Positions 12,201 to 24,190 of a stretch of DNA of 64,000 bases are shown one piece after another (the stretch's first letter is position 1; every line of letters begins with the position of its first letter). This DNA is from Desmodesmus armatus (Eukaryota > Chlorophyta > Chlorophyceae > Sphaeropleales > Scenedesmaceae), in contig VIIQ02000629.1 of assembly GCA_007449985.2 (NCBI GenBank), forward strand, positions 62,001 through 126,000. Direction: 5' to 3'. Made by a program: the position numbers and the translations under genes. The notes under the pieces are model-generated. The model made no database searches. It was not told the DNA's origin and worked only from the letters and a program-made list of their open reading frames with translations.

Positions 12201-15200
12201 CTACACAAGGCCCAGCACTTGATGCAGCTGCACTGGCAGCAATGCCGCCTGGGCTGCTTTGCTGGCTCGCCTGTTGCGCCGACACAGGTCCGACACCACC
12301 TCCAACGCCTCCTCAATTCCCTCGCAGCCCCCGTCCATGCCTGCATTGCCTGCAAGCACTGCCGCCGCTGCTGCCATGAATGCGTCACGGTCCCCAGCTG
12401 TGAGGGAGACATCTGGGATTGCTGCCATGCACTCGCGCAGCCATTGGACCGCCTTGTCTTGACACAGACGCAGCATGGCCTACAAAAGCAGAGGCGGGGA
12501 CAGCAGATGTCAGAGGGGCAGGGTGGTGTATGAAGATTGGCATGCTTCAGCATGTCATTTCTGCCGCTTGTTTGACATGTACGCTGCTCTGCGCGTCTGT
12601 CGTTGTCGGCCAGCAAGCAAACAGTCCCCGCACCGTGTTGCAATCACGCAATGGGTTATGCTGATGCACAAGTGCAACAAATAACAAGTGGTCACACTTG
12701 TGAAGCCAGTTGCTGCACTGACATGCAACCCTACTGCACTCTGCATGCATGACAGTGCAGCAGCTGGCGCCACAAGTGTGCTCACAACACAACACAACCT
12801 CTCAGTCGTTCTCACGCACATCAACCTGCATGCATTTCAAGGGGTGGCTTTCACAACCCACCCGCCAACACCAGCAAAGCCCCGCACCTGCACTACAGGA
12901 GATATGTCAGCAACCCTGCCATAAGGCAGCGCCCCAACCACAGCTCCCATCAACACACGGGTCAGGTTGGCCCCCACCCTATCCAGCTGAGACTGCAGCA
13001 GTGCCATGGACGCTGCTGATGTGTCAATGGCTGTGCCCGCAAACGCCTGCCGCTGCTGCTGCTGGTCCCGGAGCTTGCTCAGGGCTGTGCCTGGGTCCAG
13101 CAAGCGGCTGAGGAAGCACAGCACGCTGCGGCACGCCTCTCTGTGCTGTACAAGCACGCCGAGCTGCAAGTAGCGCAACACAGCACAGCACAGCGCGACA
13201 CAGCACAGCACAGCACAGCACAGCGCGGCACAGCACAGCACAGCACAGGTCATGACTGAAATCCAAGAAGCAGCCATGCAAAGAATAACACCCCAAAAAA
13301 ACTGGCACTGCACCTACTTCATGCCAACTCGATACCACATTGGCAGACTGAACCACTCCTGGCTAGATTGATATGCCAACAGCATCACAGGAAGCTGCAT
13401 GAACAGGCATCACTGCTGTGGGTGTGGTGAATTCATTCCAAAAACGAACTGAAGCTGCACCATAAAATGCGTAGTACGCACCATGGCGGTGTCAAGCAGC
13501 AGGGGCAGCAGCGACTCATGCAGCAGCATGCGTGGCGCGTAGGCAGCTGCACGCCCCGCCAGCAGGAATGTGTCGTCCATCAAGTCAGGGGCATTGTCCA
13601 TCTCCTGTGTGCAGGCAAGGCAAAATGTGTAGGACACTGGTACTGGTTGCCCTGTTGGGCCTTGGATGAGGGGCTGCAGGACTTCGATTTGGAACAGATC
13701 GGCTGGGCAGCCTTAGCTGACATGGGCTGAGAGCAACAGCAGACTCCACCAACAGTCAGGTAGACATGCAGTCCCTTTGATGCTGGTAGGAGCTGGTCAG
13801 AACCACATGTTGATTGGTACGGCTTATAACCGAGTAGGGTACTGAAACAGGAAGGGCAGCTAGTGCAGCATTGCCCCAGCACACACCCGCGCGCACAAGC
13901 AGCACCACCACACATGACCAGCACACACCCAGCTGGTGCAACCCTCACCTGGAGTGTGGTGAGCTTCAGTAAGACTACCCTGACACAGGACGGGCACCCA
14001 ATGCAGCATTGCCCCAGCACATACGCATGCACACAAGCAGCACTACCACACATGACCAGCACGAACAACCAGCTGGTGCAACCCTCACCTGAAGCGTGGT
14101 GAGCTTCTGGCAGCCACCATGCAGCAGCACACACATGACCATGCACACAGGCAGCACCACCACACATGACCATGCACATAGCCAGCACGCACATTCGGGT
14201 GGTGCAACCCTCACCTGGAGCGTGGTTAGCTTCTGGCAGCCACCACGCAGCAGCGCCACCAGGATATGGCCCATGTTGGTGTCAGCAGCAGGCTCCGATG
14301 CAAACACCTTCAGCAGCTCGCTGACCACGTACATAAAGGCAGGGTGGCCAGTCTGGACAACAGACACATGGAGTGCCAGCAGGAACGGCAGCAACAAGTG
14401 AGCCACGAATGTCATAACAAGATGCTTGGCAAGCCAGATAGTGCTGGCACGGCAACACACCGGGTCTGAGTACATTCATCAAGATAAGCTAGCCAAACAT
14501 GCAACTGCAGCAGCAACGCATTCAGCTACTTGTCACAGCAAATTTCATGGCTGCAACAACGCAAGGCCCATAAAAAGCATGCATCTGCACAGAACCTACC
14601 TGCTGGAACCTGCCCGGCAGTGTCTCTAACAGTACTGGCAGCATGCTGGCACATGACTTGTTAGAGGCCTTGATGCCGTGCCTCAGCACCCTGCAGGCAA
14701 CAGCAGCAGTGATGATCACCACATGACATGTTTCACACATGCCACATGGCTGCATAACACGTGCCAACACCAGGGAAGGCAAACCAGGCCAGAGACCAAT
14801 AGTCATATATGCAGGGGTCCCGGGACCAGCAATTTGGTATCAGTGGCGCGGTAGCCCCACATTCACAACAAACAAGCACGCCGAATTCCCAGCAAACCAG
14901 CTGGTGCATGCACTGGCTGCAGGTAACACTCTCTGCTGGTCAGCACACCTGCACAGCCGCTCCAGTGCAGCGCTGTCTTGTCCTGCCCGCAGCATGGCAA
15001 CATCAAGAGCAGGCCAAGCCTGCAGCAGCAGAATTCAACACTTGGGCTGTAAAGCATGAGCATGGCATGCGCAAGAGGCTGCTATTAAACCTCAAACGAA
15101 TTGTCAGGCCCAGATAGAAGAAAAGTTTTGGTATGCACGCAAAGAGGGCATCCACAACCTCAGGTCTGCAGCTGCATGCCAGCTGTGTCCTTGGCAATGA

Positions 15201-18200
15201 CTCGTGTTTGTTCACTTCCTGTCCCAGTGGAGACCAAGCCTGATGAGTCAACACCTGCACAACCTGACTCTGACTAAGCACGACTCAAGCCCTTGCCTGC
15301 AGGAGTATGCTTGCAGATGGGGCGTACTGCGCTGGCAAGCTGTCGAACAGCGTTGCCAACCGGTCAAACAGGGGCAGCTGCGGTGCAAGGGTGGTCTCGC
15401 CCCCAGCCCCTAGGCTGGGCGTGAACTGCTGCATGGCCCCTTGATGGGGTTTAGCAACGGCTCAGCCAGGGTTTGGATGGCAGCGGGCAGCTGCTCCTGG
15501 GGCACACAGCTGCAGGGAAAGGAGGGAAAGGGTTGGGGACAGGTGTGTCAGTTGCAGACAGGGTTTGGCAACAGCTGCCAGGAAAGCTTGATCAGTATGC
15601 AGGTCATGGTGAAGGTGCCAGGTATGATACTGTTGTGCTGTGACACGACAGGGCTGCAGCAGTGCTCCACCCCACGTCCCAGGCACACCTTATTGACCCT
15701 GGCTGTATGGCTGTATGGAGTACCCCCCCCCCCCCTACGCACCCCTGCGCACTGTAAGGATGCTTGATGCAATTGCTCACTCACTTGATCACACAAGTTG
15801 TCACTCCCTGCATCACAAGCTGCACATCATCCTCGTGCAGGCCGCCTGCCACTGCTGCAGCAGCGTTCCCAACAGCAGCTGCTGCAGCACCAGCAGCCTG
15901 CCGCTGCATGGGAGACATCAAAGGGTTGTGCAGCATCGTCTGCACCCCTGTGCTGGCTGCAACTGTGGCTGCTGCAGCAGCAGCTCTGCTCGCTGCGCCT
16001 GCTTCCAGGGTTTTCGTGTACAGCGTCAGCAGCTGCTGCAGATTCGACTGCATCTGCCGGCTGCAGCACTCGCACACGTCCCGTATGGCACCAGCTGCTG
16101 CTTGTGCCGAGCCTGGAGTGCCCAGCGCAGCTAGCAACATGTTCAGCAGCCTGCACCATCACAAGCATCACCAGCAGCAGTAGGGACGGCATCAGCAACA
16201 GAGCACCAGCAGGAGGAGGCAGCTGAACCAGCGTACAGCATGGTGGGCACAAACTTCAAGATGCATGCAGTGACCTAACAGCGCAACATAGCAGCGCTTA
16301 GAATGGCAAAATCATACCAAAGAGCAGCAACTTACGGCGGCAGCAGCTGCAGGCAGCGACCAGCTGCAGTCTCGATGCCCAGCCACTCTGCATAGGCCGA
16401 CAGCAGTAGGCAGGCTGTGTAGTGCAGCTGGGGCTCCTGGCTAGGCAAGGTAGGCAGCGCTGCTATCAGCTGCTCCAATAAGGGCTCTGGGTGAGGGAAG
16501 GGCAGGTTGCTGATGCACCTGTAACCACAGAAAACACAGCACACACAGCAGCACAGCGTCAAAAGACGTAATGGCGGGATCTATGAGTCATCTTATGCGT
16601 AGTGCCTCAAGCTGCATCAAGACGGGTGCTCTTACTACGCTGGGTCAACCGTGCGGCTGCAGCTTAAGGGCCAACATGCCGTGCCCAATGTCTCATTATC
16701 GATACAACAAACGACAAGCACACAAAGGCACACGAAACACAGCTGCACTAACAGTTGCAAGTGCAGCAAGCACCACCCAATCCGTCGGCAAAGCACCACG
16801 CCTCACCGTAAGCAGTGCAGCGCCAACTCCGCCGTCTGCCAGTCAAAGGGCTTGGGCGCCACCATCTCACTCAGCGGTTGCAGCAGGATCTGCAGTGCGC
16901 GCTGGCAGCCCAGCGCTGTGCAGGCGTCCTGCAGGACATCACCCCATGCTGCGCGGTACCGCCGCCAATCAGCACGCTCGCTGCTGCGCATGGTCTGGAA
17001 TCCTGCCGGCAGCCTGCGGCATCAGCAGTAACAGGTTGCAGGATAGCCGCACAGCACATGGCTAGGACTCAAACTGCCAACCGTACTGCACACAGGGAAA
17101 GGACCTACTGCCAAGTATATCCAGCACCAACAGCTGCCAGTACAGTACAGTACAGTACAGTACAGTACAATACAGTACAGTACAGTACAGTACAGTACAG
17201 GTATTGGGGACACAGTCCCGACCTCGGCACTAGCCAGTGTGCCTGAGTCTCTACAGATTGCTTAGTCCCACCACAAGCAGCGCACCTCATGCGGCCACGG
17301 ACCAAGCTGGCTAGGCGTTCAAAGCATGGCGCAAAGAACTCCCGCCGCCGCTGCTGCTCCGCCAGCATTTGGTCCGCCTGCGACTGCGCCCCTCCTGCCA
17401 GCGGGGACCCAGGCGGGGGCGGGAACTGCTGTGTTTGTAGCTGCTGCTGCTCGTGCACGCTGCCTGATGTCAGCTGTCTTTGGAGTTTGTGCCAGAATGT
17501 AAAACTCATGTCGCTGATCTCATGGTCTGGGTGTGCACACACGTCCAGAAGAGCCTCAACAGGCGGCAGGACCTGCAAACAGCATCAGCACCGCACAAGC
17601 TCAGAGAGGTGTGTGCACTTGAGTAAGACATTCTCCCTAACACAGGCTCCTGGTGCGACCTCACAGGCGGCATGTTCATAGTGTGCTAGCTACACACCGA
17701 TGGCAAACACACACCCTTTTGTCCCGCCCAGCACACAACCGTTTGCGAACACGCCATAGAAAGACACCATCAGAAGCTGCACAGGTGTGTGCTTGCCTGA
17801 GGTGTGGCCGCCAGTATAAGTTGGATGTATGCTTCCGCCACCTCACAGAACAGCCTGGCCATGCCCTTGACTGCCTCAGCGTCATCGTCAAACTCGTCAT
17901 CCACATCATTGTCGTTACCGCCATCGCGCCCCTCAAACTCTGCGGCAGCCAGCAAGCAGGAGCAGAGAAAGTTGGCGCAAGCATGTTTCAAGGACCGCCA
18001 CGGAGGTGCAGGGTGTGATGAGGAGCTGCTGTCACGATGGACGCACAGGGATGCAGTTGCTGTAGTGCTCCCATTGTGAGGATCAGCACAGATTCACCAT
18101 GGATACATCAGCTTACGCAGAAACAAGCGGGGGCAGATCAAAGGTGCCCCAAGCTGCTCTTGACTGCGCACCGTATTAGCTGGAGGTGAGTTGATCAGGC

Positions 18201-20823
18201 TCCCTTCACATCCCCCTGAGAGGGCAATACAGCCTCCATTCGCCAACCCCTGCTGATAGGAATTGACACCTCACCCACCTGCTATGGCCTTGCGCAGGGC
18301 GACACTGAAGCGCGGGCGCAGAGCCATAATCTGGCCCACCAAGTGCTGGGCCAGTCCAGTCATGGCAGGGTTTGGTATGCAGGTCTGAGGGTCGACGGTG
18401 ATCCAGATGAACTCAACCACCTGCAGTAAGGCGCAGACACCACATAACAGTAGCTGATGACATCATGAGATGGTTGAAGTTGTGACTGTGCTTTGCAAGC
18501 CAGGTCTTACTCAAGGATATCATGTTGGGCTGCGCTGTGACGACGCCGAAAACATGCGCCAGGTACAGGTGGTGCTTGCAGTGTCCCCGATGACCTGGGC
18601 CAGGGGTCGCTACATAAGGCTCCCCCAAGTGACAGCAGCTGCTGCTGTGCAACGCGTGCACTTGAAAGGAGGTGGTGAGTGGTTCTGTTGATCTAGCAGT
18701 CTCGGTGTGTTCCCAGCACAACTGCTGCCACTCACCGCATCCACTGCTGCATGGAAGGTGCCGTCCACCTTGAGACCCTCCAGTGCTGCTGCTACCAGGG
18801 GGCTGTCAGGCAGGCCGGCAGGCAGGTGTCTGCCGCAGGACAGCTTCAGCCAGCAGCCCAAGCTCTCCAGGACTTGGCTGCGCACAGTCTCACCAGGCTG
18901 CTGCAGGCAGCTGCAGGCGGCATCAGAGCATGGGGGTACCACATGATATAACAGGGCAGCACAGAGAGGGGCAGGGCAGCATAAAAATCAGTCGATGCGT
19001 GCATGACTACCAACAGCAGCAACTTGCTCGCTTGTCTTGAAGTCACACATGATCATTATGATTGCTGTTACTCTATCGATTATGCCTCCTACTGAACAGT
19101 GCTGCACCGGGGCTGTCGTGCTGTGCTGCACTCTTTGCAATGGCTGCCCCACAGTTCCTGGCTCAAGGACGGCAACATGCAAAACAACATGCATGGCTGA
19201 ACCAGGAACACATATGTAATCAAAACCGGCTGGCAGCCTGCGGGCAGGCACACTGCAGCGCAGCTGCACAGGGTACACAGCACCAACACGCTGTGCTGCT
19301 CTGGAGTGCCTGCTGCGGATTACTGTGCGGTGCTGTGGCCTCTGCTGTCCTGCTGCTCTAGCACATGCTGCGCTGTGCTGTGGTGTGCTGTGCCTGGCAC
19401 CCATGTACCTTGTCAGCAGGCTGATGGCATCAGGTATGGTGTCCTGCAACTCCTCCTTGAATTCAGCACGCCGCTCCGGCCTGCAGGATATCTTGCGGCT
19501 GTCAGCTTCCTGCACACAAGAGACAACAACCATGGGGCGTTGAGACACATATGGCATGCAGTGCACAGGTCGCTGAGCTGCATGCGCAGATGCTGCGAGC
19601 CAGCGTGCAAACCAGGCGCACCAGGCTCGACTGCCTGGTTTGAAACCGGTCCTGCCATGCCATGCTGACGGTCTGACACTTCAGGCCTGGTTCAGAGGGA
19701 GGCAACCAAGCCTGATGCGCGGAACCATGCCGCTGCACATAGTGTGCCTTTTCTCGCACGGTGATTGTATATCTTGCAGAGAGTGCACGGTAACTGGGAT
19801 ATGCAACAACTGCTGGCCAACAGGTCACTGCTGCTGCTCCCCAGGATGGCACCTCTGCAGCCCTGTTGCAGCTGCTGGTCAGTTACGCACTCTGCCAGTG
19901 CCAAAAAAATGACACCTCTTGCCCCTGTCTAGTCCATTAACACCTCTTTCCCCCGGCAAGTGCTTGCTGCTCTGCTTTGTTGCACATGGTGACTGGCATA
20001 GCCAGCAGCACAAGAGACAGCGCACAAGAGCGACCCAATTGAGGACGAAACAGAAGGGGGCTCTACCTGCACTCCCCTGCTTCCACAACGGGCCAACAGA
20101 TCAGTACACCACCCACTAGACGCTGCTTCTCCCACCTGCGGCAGCACCGTCAGCAGCTCCAGCATGCAGCTCATGGCCATAGCTGGGTCCTGGCCATTGA
20201 ACTTGTCCATCAGCCATCGCAGCACGCCACCCTCACCCCACTGCCCTGCAGGCAGGTGTGCTGCCAGTGCTGCTATTGCGAGGCACAACTGCGTGCGCAC
20301 TGCAGGTGCGCCTGCCCCAAACCTGAACAGCAGCTGCATGAGGCTGTCACGCAGCTGAGGCACTGCGTCTGCTGGCAACTCTTCATAATCACGCTGGACC
20401 TGCAGAACACAGAGGCAGGGAGAAGGGGAAAACAGAGCTTTAGGGACGATCCCAGAACACTGCAGCAGTCGTTGTGTGCATGATGGGCTTCTGTGCTGCA
20501 CGCAATGTCGGCGTGGCTGTTTCCTTGGCGCTGTGTGTAAAGAATGCAGCAAGGAATCAGGCAGACCACCAGCCCAACCTTGTTTAGGAAAAGAGCCCTT
20601 GACGACATCAATACCCGATTCATACCTTGGTTTTGAGGGTTTGGGCGCAGAAGTACGTATATTCTGCACCACTGCTGGGGTCGTGCAGGATCTGGTTTGC
20701 TACTGTCCAGGCCTCTGGCGAGGCCTGCCAGTTATCCAGCCAACGGTCTGCTTCATTTCTCGTTGAGCTATCATCGCTGGTGTACAAAGCATTGATGGCT
20801 GCCAGCACCTGTTGGCCAGACAT
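12201..20823 (-). CDS. TNPO3: Transportin-3/MOS14-like nuclear import receptor
   Basis: Importin-beta family HEAT-repeat receptor; family members import SR splicing factors. Exons: 20823-20626, 20399-20136, 19509-19409, 18910-18736, 18420-18279, 17939-17797, 17572-17286, 17013-16807, 16518-16336, 16150 to about 15793, about 15496-15297, 15019-14949, 14690-14600, 14352-14215, 13604-13482, 13163-12888, 12479-12201; about 1078 aa against 920-960 usual. Landmarks are the N-terminal NEADRWLDNWQASPEAW, the HPDHEISDMSFTFWHKL helix pair and the C-terminal SDLCRRNRRASKAAQAALLP. Introns after 17797 and 15297 have GC donors (CAG|GCAAG). Exon 10 carries a long Ala-rich insertion. Exon 11 needs one added base near 15437-15449 to keep frame. 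The boundary between exons 10 and 11 is the least certain. Family assignment is strong, the exact ortholog less so. Confidence 0.9.
13177..13251. repeat. CACAG-type microsatellite in importin intron 15
   Basis: Imperfect (CACAG)n on the plus strand, CTGTG on the gene's sense strand, lying immediately upstream of the exon 16 acceptor. A similar array stands before the last SWI3 exon. Confidence 0.8.
13931..14255 (-). repeat. Tandem copies of importin exon 14 end with donor
   Basis: The 3' end of exon 14 with its donor (CTCCAG|GTGAGGGTTGCACC on the sense strand) occurs three times, with donors after 14215, 14089 and 13949. The units are roughly 125-140 bp and include intron sequence. The first two donors are 126 bases apart in the same open frame. 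The third breaks phase. Confidence 0.8.
17141..17200. repeat. (TACAG)12 microsatellite
   Basis: Twelve TACAG units with one substitution, in importin intron 7. On the sense strand this reads CTGTA. Related short TACTG/TACAG stretches occur in MEMO intron 7 and SWI3 intron 6. Confidence 0.9.
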
Positions 20824-21131
20824 GCTGAACAGTTGCAGCTCAGATCATGCCGGTGACAAAATTGCGGCAGGGGGTCGCGATCACTGATCTTCTGTACTGA
20901 TTCCTGTGCGAGCAACGTGCTCAAGTTAGCTAAGCGTGCACAGCACAGCTTCGCGGTCCTGCTGTTGCGGTTGGGGTTCAAACGAAAGTCCCGACACGGG
21001 CAATCCCTCAATCAGACCAGTATCACACTCATCACCAAATGCACAGAAGGAACTTGGTGCAAATGCTGTGTCACTGAGACCCATTGAGACCTGACCAAGG
21101 TTCACCCGCCATCCACATCCATTCGAGGCCC
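20824..21131. promoter_or_regulatory. Divergent promoter region, importin and membrane gene
   Basis: Only 308 bases separate the two opposing start codons, so both promoters and 5' UTRs must fit here or the 5' UTRs overlap. No TATA box was found in either direction. Confidence 0.5.
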
Positions 21132-24100
21132 ATGAGGTCCAGACAGTATGCCAGGCAGTTGACTGCTCCATCCTGCAACATCCTTGGACTGGCTGTCATG
21201 CTACTGCTTTCGTGGGCAGCTCAGCATGCGGAAGCACAACACAGCAAGCCCACCCCAGGCTTACGGCATGGCACGCTGTTGCTCAGGTAGGAGAAACTGA
21301 CCAGCACATGCCATAATCATTGTGTGAACGAACATCAAACATTAGTTTGCAGCAGATGTGCCCAGCCACACCCAACGCGTCACACTTGCTGTGTGTTGCA
21401 GCTCCATCACATTGCTCGATCCACCAGCTGCTACTGGCCCAACAACAGTTGACATTCAGCCAGAAAGACAGTCACCAACAACTGAGTCTGGGCCACCAGG
21501 GCGTTGCTGCTTGACCCTGAAGGCTTATGCCACAGCCCTGACGCCTGCCAGCAGCGGCGCTGCAGCACAGCAAGGTTGCGGCAGCACCCTCGCCCCCCTG
21601 GCTACCTTCAGCAGCTGCGTGAACAGCACCCGCAGTGGGTGTACCAAGGCCTTGCTTGAAGACTCCAGCAGCAGCGAGCCGAATACATACCAAGTGGCTC
21701 TGCTGCTGCCGTCCGCAGCCCATGCACAGCAGCCTCCCAAGGCAACCCCTGGCCCTGCTACTGCAGCAGCAGCCAGCCTCGAAACCTGCAGTGACCCAGG
21801 TCGGAGCAGTGGTGTAGCCACTGCTTTCAGCAATGTGTCTGATGTCGACGTGGCAATTGATGGCCCTGCTGCCAGCAACAGCAGTCAACCAGCAGGCCAG
21901 CCCAGCAGCGCTCCCAGCACAGTACCACGCAGCAGCATGCAGGACATGCTGGTGACAGTGCATGCAGAGCAAGAAATTGCAGGACAGGTGTACTTGACGG
22001 TGTCAGCACAGCTTGTGCAAGCAGGTGACACTTGGCGGCACAGGTGGCCCTGAGATACCCCTGCACAGTATGCTTGCAGCACCCACTGCTGCCAGGTGGT
22101 GTGCAAAACTGGGTGTTTCCTGCCTCCACCACACAGCCTGGCCTGGTTATCAACCTTGGAATGTTCAAAGCATTCAGGGTATATGTTTTTTAGCCTTACC
22201 GTCAGCAAGGAGAATGCCTCACAGGAGGCTTGGCAACATGCAATTTGCTGCTGCTGTCTGCCTTGTTGATGCTGCAGGAGTGGGAGTCGTGAGGCTTGCC
22301 ATCAACATGTCACTTTTCTCACACACATGGACACACCCAGACGCCTCTGTACATGCCACCCTTCCTCCTGCACCCAGCAACAGCACAAAAGCAGCACCTG
22401 CAGCTCTCCCAGACGCTCCTGCAGCTGCAGGCATGCCACTCGCCGAGCAGCTGCCCGCTGCAGGAAACATCACAGCCTGGCTGGCTCACTGCCCTCCCAT
22501 CCCAGCACAGCAGCCAGCATTAAACCTCTCCAAGCCGCCCCCACCAGTGCCAGCACAGCAGGCCACTGAGGACCTTACCAGGTGTCATGCAGCAAGTCCT
22601 GCACTGCTGGAAGGACCAGGGGCTTTCCTGCCAGCTGTCCTGCAGGCCCAGATTGCAGCCGACCCTGCTGTGATGTCAGCTTACCTGCACATTGTGCTGG
22701 GCTACAGCAGTACAGGCCTTGTGTCAGGTGGAACAGGGCTGTCGCCACACACCTCACAGCATTTGGCATGTTCACGCAGTAGTGACAGCACCAGCAGTAG
22801 GAGCTGCAGCTGCCCTGCCCTACCGGACATGTCAGCTGATGTGCCTCCGAATGCATGGATCTTACAGCTACAAGAAGTCTTGCTGACCTGTCCCCATCAG
22901 GCATCCCTCAGCAGCGCTGTAGCTGGCGCTGCAACAGGTGCTTTGCTGCATTCTTACGCGCAGCCACATGCCTTCCTATCCAGCCTAGCTTCCACCCCTG
23001 CAGTATCAGCAGCGCTGGACGTTGTCACTAGCTGGGTGCAGCCGATGGTAGGTGCAGCAGGCCCTGATCAGCTCAGGGAGGCAGTGCTGCTGGTTGCCAT
23101 TGCTGCTGTCCCAGCGTTGCTGATGTGTTGCTTAGTGCTGATCCTGTGCGCAGCTAGCACCTCCAGCAGACGGCGCCAGCCCCAACACGCGCAAGCCACC
23201 GTGACAGCAGCCGTCCAGCAGCAGCAGCAGCAGCCGGCTGCAGCAGTTGCTGAGGTTCCAGTGAACAATCCCGCAGTGCAGGATGCATGGGCGCCCCAGC
23301 AGCACGTGAAATATGAAACCCTTGACCAGCACATGCAGGACATCGATGATGACATATTTGGCTACGGTGCACCCCCTGCACCTGTTCCTATGCAAGCAGC
23401 AGCAGAGCCTGCCAGCAGCGGCCAGCATGGCAGTATGCTTGCAGCAATCAGGCGAGCTTCTGCCATGGCAGCTGGGGAGGCTGCTGGGGCTCTCAAGGAT
23501 GCCTTCATGCGCAGGCACACCAACCAGCCTGGCGGCGCTGCAGGGGCAGCAGCAGGGTTTGCAAGCATGGGAGCAGCAGCGGGAGCTGGCAGGGCAGAGA
23601 GGGACTGGTTGGAGGAGGAGGATGAAGACAGGTGAGGCATTATCGGGCAAAAGGAAGGATGTCTTGTTGGCTTGGGATGCAGCAGACAGCTTGCAGATCA
23701 CAGCTTTGCAGAGCCGGCGTGCACACATGTAGGCAGTCATACCATAGTGCTTCAGGGTGTTGTGTGGCGCCAACACACTAGTGCTGCTGCCGGCATAGTG
23801 GTGGATGACACAACTGCTAATACTGTGAACTTGATCAACAGCAACCGGATCGCTTTCTGCTGTTGCAGGGTAAACCAGGCCCCAGAGAGCATTCAGAGGC
23901 AGCTGGCAGCTGGTGGCCGGTGGCAGCGAGACGGAGAGGGGCGGCTGGTGCGCGGCAGTTGGCAGGCAGTGCGTAAGAGCCTCACAGCAGCAGCACATGC
24001 TGTCATGGCCGCCGTGGGCTCTGGTGGCAAGGCAGCAGCTGCTGCTGCTGGCTTTGGGCCGGACAGAGGTGCGGCACGGCCTGCTGCTGCTGCAGATTGG

Positions 24101-24190
24101 GAGGAGGCAGGGGAGGGTGGTGATGCAGATGCCTTGCAGATGCTGCTGTCAGCGCCACCTGGTGCTGTCGTGAGCTTCACAGGCAACTGA
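21132..24190 (+). CDS. Unknown single-pass membrane protein, large ectodomain
   Basis: Four exons (21132-21286, 21402-22024, 22278-23631, 23869-24190) join in phase to 817 aa. The start was chosen because it gives a signal peptide with a hydrophobic core (LGLAVMLLLSWAA). Residues about 30-525 form a Cys-containing, Ser/Thr/Pro/Ala-rich ectodomain with several N-glycosylation sequons (NVS, NSS, NMS, NST, NIT, NLS). A transmembrane helix sits at about 529-553 (LLVAIAAVPALLMCCLVLIL), followed by an SSRRR stop-transfer and a Gln/Ala-rich cytoplasmic tail. An acidic patch (EEEDEDR) and several Ala-rich helices follow. I do not recognise the family. The topology suggests a type I surface protein. 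The importin gene is transcribed divergently. Confidence 0.75.

Noticed and set aside
13580..14194. 204-codon minus-strand ORF in importin intron 14
   Set aside because: Open only because the tandem intron units are repeated; it matches no exon and has Cys/Val-rich low complexity.
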